NCBI GenBank assembly: GCA_958431945.1
Contig: CAUASQ010000049.1
Coordinates: forward strand, 1 to 11,574
Direction of reading: 5' to 3'
DNA length: 11,574 nucleotides
From: an uncultured Collinsella sp.
GTDB taxonomy: Bacteria > Actinomycetota > Coriobacteriia > Coriobacteriales > Coriobacteriaceae
Shown here: piece after piece, positions 6,113-11,574 of the stretch
How positions within the stretch are numbered: the stretch's first letter is position 1
Layout of the letters: each line of letters opens with the position of its first letter
Notes under the pieces: generated by a model
What the model was told of the DNA's origin: nothing
The model's input: only the letters and a program-made list of their open reading frames with translations
The model's database searches: none
Program-made: the position numbers and the translations under genes

Positions 6113-7222
6113 GTGGCGGTAACAATCAGGTGGTGCAACAAACCGACAAAAGAGCAGCTAGCGGCTTCCGTAATCCTAACTGGCGCCTCGGCGCTACGCA
6201 TGATGCGCGCCGAGCGCCGGCAGATGGGCTACATAAGCTGGAAGGACCTTAATCCCGATGAAGAGCGCCGTGTGCTGCGCACATCGTCGCCCTCGACCGA
6301 GGACATCTATCTTCCCGATTTGGTGCGGATTGGGGCCGCAAGCGGCGAGGCGCAAGAGGATTTGTGCTTGCTGGTAGGGTCTGCAGCGCAGCGCCGCCGT
6401 ATTCTTGGCGTGAGCTGGTCCGTATGCTCCGAGTTGCCCGCCGGCTCGATTCTAGAGGTGGAACCGGGGGTGTACAGTCTATCTCCCGAGGCCCTTTGCG
6501 TAGCCGTCGCGCGCGAGGTCGGCTGCATCCAGGCATTTGCCCTGGCCCAGGAGCTGTGCTCTAAGATTTCACTGAGTGACCGCGGGAAGTATCTGCCTCC
6601 CTACACCTCGCCTGTCGTGAACAAATTGGCAAAGGACAAAGACCGGCCGCCAGATGTCGGTTACTTTGAGGTCGAGTCCGTGCTGACACCCGATTGCCTG
6701 GTAGATTACCTCGCGGCATGCAAGGGGAATGTGGCCAAACAGCTGCTGCGCCTGTGTCCCTACCTGTCAGAAAATCTGCGCTCGCCCATGGAGTGCATCA
6801 TGCTCGCTCTATTTTCGCTTCCGTTTTCCTATGGCGGATTTGCCTGCGGTCCCTTTAAGACCGACTACAAGATCGAGTTCGATGACCGTGCGCAGGCAAT
6901 CTCGGGGATGCCGCATGCAGTTTGCGATGCGTATCAGGAAGCAGCCCAGTTTGACCTGGAATACAACGGTGAGCTGGGCCATTCCTCCCGGAGGGGACGT
7001 ATCCATGATGAAAAACGCAACACGGGCTTGATTACTATGGGAATTGAGGTAGCGACGGTCAACAACGAAATGCTCTGCGACATGGAAGCGGTGGAAGCGC
7101 TCGCATGGCGCATCCACCAGCGCATGGGTAAGCGATATCAGAATCGCGTAGAGTCTCGTCGAAAGAGGCAAGATGCTCTGCTGAATACGCTCCGAGCGTG
7201 CTTTGGGCTCAAGCCGGCGTAA
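6113..7222 (+). CDS. AbiEi/DUF559-type protein with PD-(D/E)XK nuclease-like C-terminus
   Basis: The protein is 369 aa from GTG 6113, which has AGGGG 8 nt upstream; a TTG at 6095 would lie inside comF. The middle part (about 60-240) resembles the AbiEi-like layout of 'LP.G....V.PGVY..SPE' followed by a helical region and SPMECIMLALFSLPFSYGG (224-242). The C-terminal part contains FDLEYNGELGH (280-290) then HDEKRNTGLITMGIEV (298-313), which matches the DUF559/Vsr-like arrangement of an acidic residue and E-Y-x-G, then D..R and a beta strand. This suggests an endonuclease-like fold or a DNA-binding relative of type IV AbiEi antitoxins. No AbiEii-type nucleotidyltransferase partner is present. 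The sequence is less GC-rich and less biased than its neighbours and has no promoter of its own, so it probably rides on comF transcription. Catalytic activity is not shown; function is unknown. Confidence 0.75.
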   Translation: MAVTIRWCNKPTKEQLAASVILTGASALRMMRAERRQMGYISWKDLNPDEERRVLRTSSPSTEDIYLPDLVRIGAASGEAQEDLCLLVGSAAQRRRILGVSWSVCSELPAGSILEVEPGVYSLSPEALCVAVAREVGCIQAFALAQELCSKISLSDRGKYLPPYTSPVVNKLAKDKDRPPDVGYFEVESVLTPDCLVDYLAACKGNVAKQLLRLCPYLSENLRSPMECIMLALFSLPFSYGGFACGPFKTDYKIEFDDRAQAISGMPHAVCDAYQEAAQFDLEYNGELGHSSRRGRIHDEKRNTGLITMGIEVATVNNEMLCDMEAVEALAWRIHQRMGKRYQNRVESRRKRQDALLNTLRACFGLKPA

Positions 7223-7257
7223 AACTATGGCTTTATAGGGGGACTGCTTATATGCTC

Positions 7258-7474
7258 TGTGCAAAAAACGGCAAATTTGAGTACTGTTACTAAATTAGTG
7301 ACAGCAAAAACAAAAAAACTTGGGCCGAAAAACTGGATTCATTGAAGAGATAATAAGCGAATGTGGAATATCTTGGCGCCAAGCAGCCTGTGCGGAACTC
7401 AAAAAGGGCTCGTGGGGCGGAAAAACGCTGCTACTAAATTGGTATCAGTACTCATATATGCCGTTTTTTGCACA
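7258..7474. repeat. 217-bp element with 48-bp imperfect inverted ends, MITE-like
   Basis: The left end (7258-7305) and the complement of the right end (7427-7474) agree at 41 of 48 positions. The outermost 16 bases, tgtgcaaaaaacggca, are identical. Each end carries a small hairpin around AAATT: an 8-bp stem at 7284-7291 with 7297-7304, and a similar stem with one mismatch at 7428-7435 with 7441-7448. A perfect 12-bp palindrome, cttggcgccaag, lies near the centre (7372-7383). The interior is A-rich and has no frame with a credible start site. I see no clear target-site duplication. It looks like a non-autonomous mobile element or a pair of inverted regulatory repeats. Confidence 0.7.
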
Positions 7475-7475
7475 C

Positions 7476-7523
7476 GGCACCCTGAGACGGGTGCCCCGGA
7501 GCTCCCCGTAGGGGAGCTCCGGG
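7476..7523. repeat. Two adjacent GC-rich hairpins next to the inverted-repeat element
   Basis: The first stem is ggcaccc (7476-7482) with gggtgcc (7489-7495). The second begins at 7495 and has 13-bp perfect arms, 7495-7507 with 7511-7523, around a 3-nt loop. No T-run follows (cttcat), so a standard rho-independent terminator is doubtful. They could still end transcription from comF and the AbiEi-type gene by another route, or be part of the mobile element's flank. Confidence 0.6.
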
Positions 7524-7595
7524 CTTCATAGGGGCACGAATGGTCCGCTCCGACCCGCAAAATCTGTACTCGAGATGCGAATGACGCCCCTAACC

Positions 7596-7624
7596 TTAAA
7601 CTTTAGCTTGAACTTAGTTATAAT
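7596..7624 (+). promoter_or_regulatory. Putative promoter of the lipoprotein gene
   Basis: TATAAT (7619-7624) is a full consensus -10 box. TTAAAC (7596-7601) is a fair -35 box at 17-bp spacing. The surrounding 35 bp are clearly A/T-rich against GC-rich flanks. Transcription would start near 7631, giving a leader of about 325 nt before ATG 7956. Confidence 0.6.
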
Positions 7625-7630
7625 GCGCTT

Positions 7631-7955
7631 CGTTCCTACCAGGCTGTGGTTGCGGACGGACGAAATGCCCGTCCTAGTCCAAGACAGACGCGGTCAAAGG
7701 GATCCACGTAAGCGACCGCGTGCGCGCGGCGCGATCATGGCGCGTCCTAGATGTAAGCCGCACCGTCCGTTCTACTTTCTTTGGGGCAATACCGCCTCGC
7801 GGGCGAGCGGGTCAGTCGTGAAGGTGGCTGCGGCCTCCCGAGCAAACACCCCGGTGCGCAAGTGTGGGGTCAAATACCAGGTCAGCTGGTGGGAACAACC
7901 CGATATTCCGCGCAACGCACGGATCGTATACGACACAGAAGGCAGGGTAGTGGAC
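7631..7955 (+). other. Long leader or extended N-terminal coding region of the lipoprotein gene
   Basis: No known gene or riboswitch is recognised here. The frame of the lipoprotein stays open upstream to 7575, more than 120 codons without a stop, but the part before the signal peptide has no credible start site, uses rare codons (AGA, AGG, CTA) and looks unlike a protein up to about 7810. Several GC-rich stems can form, for example ggacgg with ccgtcc inside 7650-7675 and gcggtc with gaccgc inside 7689-7720. A signal peptide deep inside a longer protein would not work normally, so I favour an untranslated, possibly structured leader. Confidence 0.4.
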
Positions 7956-8981
7956 ATGGTGAGGGGCAGCTTGATGCACGCGGCTCGGTTAGGTGCTGGG
8001 GCCGCAGCGGTCATCGCCGTTTTGGGCCTGAGCGGATGCGCGTTCAACCCGCTGTCTACGTTCACGACTCCCACGATCGACCAGATCGAGTACGAGACCG
8101 TCACGCCCGCGGTGTCGGATGATGCCCTGGTCACCCCCGGTACCCTGACGGTTGCCCTCGATACCTCCGATGCGCCGCAGGCCATGCAGGGCGCTGACGG
8201 CGAGCTCACGGGGTATGCAGTCGACGCTGCCCGCGCCCTCGCAAGCCGCATGGGCCTTAAGGTCGCCTTTGTCGATGCGTCCTCGGCAGGTTCCGCGCTC
8301 GGCGACAAAAAGGCTGATATCTTTATCGGCGAGATCAACTCCACGGACGGGGACGTTAGCTCGCTCGGCACCTGCCTGTACGATGCCGCTTCCGTGTTCG
8401 GTAGAACCAGCGATGGTGGGTCGCTGAGCGTTTCCACCGATACCCTTAACACGTCTACTCTGGGTATCCAGATGTCCTCGGCCTCGCAGGAGGCGCTTGC
8501 TAAGCAGAGCATCACCGCCAACCAAAAGACTTACTCCAACATCAACGAGTGCTTTGAGGCGCTCGAGTCCGGCGAGGTCGACTATGTGATCTGCGACTCC
8601 ACGGCTGGCGGTTACCTTGCGCGCCTGATGAGCGAGATCTCCTATGTCGGTGCGCTCGAGGCGCCCTCGACGCTTGGTGTTGCAGGCCTTTCGTCCAATG
8701 ACGAACTGTGTCGTGCCGTGAGCGATGCCCTCGACGGTATTACGGCCGACGGCACGCTCGAGGCGGTCCACTCTGTCTGGTATGGCAGGATGCCCTACGA
8801 CCTCACCACTAAGACGGTTTCGGGCGCTAACGTGCAGCCGGGCGACTCTGAGTCCAGTGAGACCGCATCCTCCGGCAGCGAGTCCTCCGATTCCAACAAT
8901 GAGACCGCATCCTCCGAGGACAAATCGTCCAGCCAGGAAGGCACCATCACCGACGACGACATTAACAAACTTAATAGCTAG
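7956..8981 (+). CDS. Family 3 extracellular solute-binding lipoprotein with Ser/Glu-rich tail
   Basis: The 341-aa product begins with a lipoprotein signal (basic n-region, hydrophobic core about 12-24, lipobox GLSGC with Cys28), so it should be anchored to the outer face of the membrane. Residues 60-275 match the periplasmic-binding-protein family 3 pattern of amino-acid ABC transporters: GTLTVALDTSDAP, GELTGYAVDAARALASRMG, KADIFIGEINSTD, FEALESGEVDYVICDSTAG, and a final VHSVWYG. The tail (about 296-330) is rich in Ser, Glu and Asp and is partly encoded by a 17-bp direct repeat (8858-8874 and 8900-8916). No permease or ATPase gene is adjacent, so it may serve a transporter encoded elsewhere. 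ATG 7956 (AGGG 8 nt upstream) and ATG 7974 (GAGGGG 7 nt upstream) are both possible starts; both keep the lipobox. A ligand cannot be named from the sequence. Confidence 0.85.
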   Translation: MVRGSLMHAARLGAGAAAVIAVLGLSGCAFNPLSTFTTPTIDQIEYETVTPAVSDDALVTPGTLTVALDTSDAPQAMQGADGELTGYAVDAARALASRMGLKVAFVDASSAGSALGDKKADIFIGEINSTDGDVSSLGTCLYDAASVFGRTSDGGSLSVSTDTLNTSTLGIQMSSASQEALAKQSITANQKTYSNINECFEALESGEVDYVICDSTAGGYLARLMSEISYVGALEAPSTLGVAGLSSNDELCRAVSDALDGITADGTLEAVHSVWYGRMPYDLTTKTVSGANVQPGDSESSETASSGSESSDSNNETASSEDKSSSQEGTITDDDINKLNS

Positions 8982-9047
8982 TTATTGCTAGGGGTGGTGT
9001 CTCCTATACGTTGGAAAGGACGCCTCTTCACGGTTTCAACACGCACT

Positions 9048-9081
9048 GCCGGGCTTCCCCAATAGGGGAGCCCGGCTTTTT
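9048..9081 (+). terminator. Rho-independent terminator after the lipoprotein gene
   Basis: The stem gccgggct-cccc (9048-9060, one bulged T) pairs with ggggagcccggc (9065-9076) around the loop AATA and runs into five T residues (9077-9081). It lies 66 bp after the lipoprotein stop and separates that gene from hpf. Confidence 0.88.
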
Positions 9082-9298
9082 CATCCCTATAAAACCAGCA
9101 GGTCAAAGCCAATTTTCGGGACCAAATACAAAGCCGCCGACGCCCTCCCATAGCGCACTTTGCCACAGAAAAGTGCGAGACATCGGTATGCGGTATCAAG
9201 CAATCGTTATTCGGGTCTTTGGGAATCCGCGTGATTAAATGCACGGCAATGGGTACATAGCCAGTACAGTAAGTCCCCGAGGCAGATTGGAGCCACGT
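9082..9298 (+). promoter_or_regulatory. Upstream region of hpf, no clear promoter
   Basis: This 217-bp stretch should contain the hpf promoter since a terminator precedes it, but I see no strong -35/-10 pair. A hairpin with 8-bp perfect arms (9154-9161 and 9170-9177) lies in the middle. Weak -10 candidates are attaaa (9234-9239) and a gggtacat string near 9251-9258. Just before the start codon TTGGAG (9287-9292) serves as ribosome binding site. Confidence 0.35.
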
Positions 9299-9883
9299 AT
9301 GGATATCAAGGTTTCTGGACGCAAGACGACGGTAACCGATGCTCTGCGTGCGCATGTGGATGAGAAGATCGGCGAGGCGCTCAAGGTTTTCGATATCGAG
9401 CCCATGACGGTCGACGTTGTACTTCGCTATGAGAAGAACCCCTCGAACCCCAACCCGGCAATCGTCGAGGTTACGGTTCGTGCCCGCGGTTCGGTGATTC
9501 GCGTTGCCGAGCACGGTGCAGATATGTACGCCGCCATCGACCTCTCCGCCGATAAGGTCACCCGCCAGCTGCGCAAGTTCAAGACCAAGGTCGTGGACAA
9601 CCGCCAGGGCGGTGCCAGCGCAGCGGATGTCGCGCCGGTCGAGCGCGTCGAGGATCTGGCCGACCTGCTGCTGCCCGAGGAGGAGGACGACCTGCTCGTC
9701 CGCGAGAAGGTCATCGATGTCACCCCGATGACTGAGGAGCAGGCGCTGGTGCAGACCGATCTGCTCGGTCACGACTTCTACGTGTTCGAGAACGCGACGA
9801 CTGGCCTCATCAATGTGGTGTATCACCGTAAGAATGGTGGATATGGCATCATCAAGCCCCGCATCGAAACACTTGACGAGTAA
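9299..9883 (+). CDS. hpf: Ribosome hibernation promoting factor, long form
   Basis: Long HPF binds the decoding region of the 30S subunit with its N-terminal domain and joins two 70S ribosomes into an inactive 100S dimer through its C-terminal domain, protecting ribosomes in stationary phase. The 194-aa protein shows both parts. The S30AE fold at 1-100 includes AEHGADMYAAIDLSADKV (70-87) and RQLRKFK (89-95). The dimerisation domain at about 136-190 has VTPMTEEQALVQTDLLGHDF (141-160), FENATTGLINVVYHRKNGGY (163-182) and GIIKPR (183-188). An acidic linker (about 114-132) lies between them. ATG 9299 has GGAG 6 nt upstream and gives the conserved N-terminus; an upstream ATG at 9239 would add 20 unrelated residues. 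A terminator follows the gene. Confidence 0.95.
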   Translation: MDIKVSGRKTTVTDALRAHVDEKIGEALKVFDIEPMTVDVVLRYEKNPSNPNPAIVEVTVRARGSVIRVAEHGADMYAAIDLSADKVTRQLRKFKTKVVDNRQGGASAADVAPVERVEDLADLLLPEEEDDLLVREKVIDVTPMTEEQALVQTDLLGHDFYVFENATTGLINVVYHRKNGGYGIIKPRIETLDE

Positions 9884-9912
9884 AATACGTTAACTTGCAT
9901 GAGTTAACGGTT

Positions 9913-9945
9913 GGCGGCCATCCCATGCGGGTGGCCGCCTTTTTT
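9913..9945 (+). terminator. Rho-independent terminator after hpf
   Basis: ggcggcca-ccc (9913-9924, one bulged T) pairs with gggtggccgcc (9929-9939) around ATGC and is followed by six T residues (9940-9945). Just before it a 7-bp inverted repeat, cgttaac and gttaacg (9888-9894 and 9903-9909), forms a separate small hairpin. The DegV gene's ribosome binding site begins only 5 bp after the T-run, so its promoter would have to lie inside or upstream of hpf, or readthrough occurs. Confidence 0.9.
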
Positions 9946-9963
9946 ACGTAAGGAGTCGCTTTG

Positions 9964-10917
9964 ATGGACAAAGCTGCATCTACCGGCCATTCTGACCGCT
10001 GCCGCATCGTCGTCGATACCTGCTGCGACTTTAGCCCCGAGGTCGCTGCGAACCTCGATGTCGATATCTTGGGCTTCCCCTTTATCATCGATGGCGAGGA
10101 GCGTACGGACGACATCTGGTCGAGCATCACGCCCAAGGAGTTCTACGACCGTATGCGCGCCGGTGCCCGCGTGTCCACCTCGGCTGTGTCGCTCGGTCGC
10201 TATATTGAGTTCTTTACCGAGTGCGCTAAAGAGGGTACGCCCACGGTCTACCTGTGCTTTACCTCGGCGCTGTCGTCGAGCTACAACTCCGCGTGCCAGG
10301 CGGCAGATGCCGTGCGCGCCGAGTATCCCAACTTTGAGCTCTACGTGGTCGACAACGCTCTGCCCTGCGCGACCGGCGCGCTCTTGGCGCTTGAGGCCGT
10401 GCGCCAGCGTTCGGCGGGACTGACCGCCAAGCAGCTGGTCGATTGGGCAAACGAGGCAAAGACCTACGTCCACGGCTACTTTACGCTCGAGAGCTTCGAC
10501 GCACTGGCTGCCGGCGGCCGCATTCCGCCCGCGGCGGCGCAGCTTACGGCAAAGCTCGATGTCAAGCCCGAGCTCTCCTACGACCTTGCCGGCTCGCTGT
10601 CGCTAATCGGTGTCAACCGAGGCCGCAAGAAGGCACTCAAGTCCATCCTCAAGTCGTTCCGCGAGAACTACGTGCCCGATCGCACCATGCCCATCGCCAT
10701 TATGACTGCCGATGCCGAAAAGGACGGTGACTGGCTCGAAGCTGCCATCCGCAAGGAGGAGGGTTGCGCCGACGTCACGATCATTCGCAGCTCCGTGGGT
10801 CCCACCATCGGCTCGCACGTGGGCCCCGGCATGGTGGCCTGCGCGTTTTGGGGTAAGAACCGCGCCGACAAGGCGTCGCTTTCCGACCGCATCGCCCGCC
10901 GCGTGCGCGGTCAGTAG
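9964..10917 (+). CDS. DegV family fatty-acid-binding protein
   Basis: DegV (FakB-type) proteins bind a fatty acid and in many Gram-positive bacteria present it to the kinase FakA for phosphorylation before phospholipid synthesis. The 317-aa product has the family's pattern: an N-terminal strand RIVVDTCCDFS (14-24), STSAVS (71-76) for the lipid-headgroup loop, SALSSSYNSA (101-110), LAAGGRI (181-187), and VGPTIGSHVGPG (278-289) near the end. It is some 30 residues longer than the typical family member. ATG 9964 is chosen since AAGGAG lies 8 nt upstream; the TTG one codon earlier would be too close. No FakA kinase (DAK-type domain) is in the window, so which lipid it carries and whether it acts with FakA cannot be told. 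Confidence 0.9.
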   Translation: MDKAASTGHSDRCRIVVDTCCDFSPEVAANLDVDILGFPFIIDGEERTDDIWSSITPKEFYDRMRAGARVSTSAVSLGRYIEFFTECAKEGTPTVYLCFTSALSSSYNSACQAADAVRAEYPNFELYVVDNALPCATGALLALEAVRQRSAGLTAKQLVDWANEAKTYVHGYFTLESFDALAAGGRIPPAAAQLTAKLDVKPELSYDLAGSLSLIGVNRGRKKALKSILKSFRENYVPDRTMPIAIMTADAEKDGDWLEAAIRKEEGCADVTIIRSSVGPTIGSHVGPGMVACAFWGKNRADKASLSDRIARRVRGQ

Positions 10918-11015
10918 GCAAGTAACGCGGCCGTAATCGATCCCAGCTCACTGCCCAAACGCTGGCATCGAGTATTCAACCTGGTAACAACACCCAACCC
11001 AAAAGGAAAGGTTTC

Positions 11016-11574
11016 ATGGCAAACAAGCTCTCCGTCGCATTTATCGGCACCGGAATCATGGGTGCCCCCATCGCCGGTCACATCCTGGATGCCGGCTATC
11101 CCGTCACGGTCAACAATCGCACCAAGTCCAAGGCTGCCGCGCTTATCGAGCGCGGTGCCGCCTGGGCCGATACGCCGGCCGATGCCGTGGCTAACGCCGA
11201 TGTCGTCTTTACCATGGTGGGTTATCCCTCCGAGGTCGAGGAGCTCTACCTGGCGGGCGACGGTCTGCTCGCGTGCACTAAGCCCGGTGCGGTCCTGATC
11301 GACCTTACCACGAGCTCGCCCGAGCTGGCGCGCGACATTGCCGAGGCCGCCCAGGTTTCTGATCGCATGGCGTTTGACTGCCCCGTCACCGGCGGCGAGT
11401 CGGGAGCTATCGCCGGCACGCTTACTGCTATCGTGGGCGCCACCGAGAACGACATCGCGCCGGTCCGCGACATCCTTGCCACCTTCGCGGCCAACATCTG
11501 CTGCTTCGATGGCGCCGGTAAGGGCCAGGCTGCCAAGCTCGCCAACCAGGTGTCGCTGGGCGCCTGCATGGTCG
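11016..11574 (+). CDS. NAD(P)-dependent beta-hydroxyacid dehydrogenase (3' partial)
   Basis: The visible 186 residues start at an ATG with AAGGA 8 nt upstream. They show the Rossmann motif GTGIMG (11-16), NNRTKSKAAAL (33-43) for cofactor recognition, the substrate loop DCPVTGGESGA (121-131), and GAGKGQAAKLANQ (166-178) with the expected catalytic Lys174 and conserved Asn177. Enzymes of this family oxidise 3-hydroxyacids such as 3-hydroxyisobutyrate or reduce tartronate semialdehyde. The R at residue 35 after strand beta-2 hints at NADP preference, but this is inference. The helical C-terminal half is beyond the window, so substrate and exact subfamily (GarR, MmsB or glyoxylate reductase-like) stay open. 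The 98-bp gap after the DegV gene shows no terminator that I can identify. Confidence 0.92.
   Translation, partial: MANKLSVAFIGTGIMGAPIAGHILDAGYPVTVNNRTKSKAAALIERGAAWADTPADAVANADVVFTMVGYPSEVEELYLAGDGLLACTKPGAVLIDLTTSSPELARDIAEAAQVSDRMAFDCPVTGGESGAIAGTLTAIVGATENDIAPVRDILATFAANICCFDGAGKGQAAKLANQVSLGACMV

Noticed and set aside
7320..7511. 63-codon frame inside the 217-bp element
   Set aside because: It starts at TTG without a ribosome binding site, runs through the right inverted repeat and the GC-rich hairpins, and shows no domain. A decayed small gene cannot be fully excluded.
7631..7955. Known riboswitch or ribosomal protein leader before the lipoprotein
   Set aside because: I looked for the conserved motifs of TPP, cobalamin, glycine, T-box, ydaO-type and L10 leaders and found none; only generic stems can be seen.
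9011..9238. 75-codon plus frame between the lipoprotein gene and hpf
   Set aside because: It runs through the terminator stem and T-run at 9048-9081 and has no family resemblance.
1..11574. tRNA, rRNA, CRISPR array, transposase or phage genes
   Set aside because: I found no tRNA-like T-loop sequence, no regularly spaced direct repeats, and no transposase or integrase motifs in any frame.

Overview
The window reads as a chromosomal stretch of a high-GC Gram-positive bacterium of the class Coriobacteriia, most likely Collinsella or a close relative. The grounds are a topoisomerase I with a Lys/Thr/Ala tail, a high-GC bias with many shadow frames, a topA - tmk - holB - PSP1 (RicT) order, and an AbiEi/DUF559-type protein whose whole layout resembles a family I associate with Coriobacteriia. 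The genus is inferred from family resemblance, not from a search.

Positions 1-1690: the 3' end of topA (+) stops at 320 and a bidirectional terminator (351-387) follows. A 54-bp near-perfect palindrome (392-445) lies between topA and a convergent minus-strand gene for a zinc-ribbon, single-pass membrane protein (466-1449). That gene has a clear TATAAT box (1487-1492). The divergent gap before tmk holds a second long inverted repeat (1518-1586) and a putative tmk promoter.

Positions 1689-6101: a housekeeping block of tmk (thymidylate kinase), holB (DNA polymerase III delta prime) and ricT (PSP1-domain protein with a long Arg-rich tail). These are spaced 1 bp apart or overlap by 10 bp, as expected for one operon joining dTTP supply, clamp loading and RNA processing. 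comF follows after a 102-bp gap, in which a hairpin pairs with the comF ribosome binding site.

Positions 6113-9081: an accessory-looking segment. It holds an AbiEi/DUF559-type protein immediately after comF and a 217-bp element bounded by 48-bp imperfect inverted repeats, each carrying its own small hairpin. GC-rich hairpins and a long leader with its own promoter lead to an orphan family-3 solute-binding lipoprotein, which ends in a Ser/Glu-rich tail and is closed by a terminator.

Positions 9299-11574: long-form ribosome hibernation factor (hpf), a terminator, a DegV-family fatty-acid-binding protein, and the 5' part of a beta-hydroxyacid dehydrogenase that runs off the window.

I found no tRNA, rRNA, CRISPR array, transposase or intact insertion sequence. 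The best candidates for undescribed biology are the inverted-repeat elements, the comF leader hairpin, the extra cysteine cluster and tail of RicT, and the untranslated or cryptically coding stretch before the lipoprotein.
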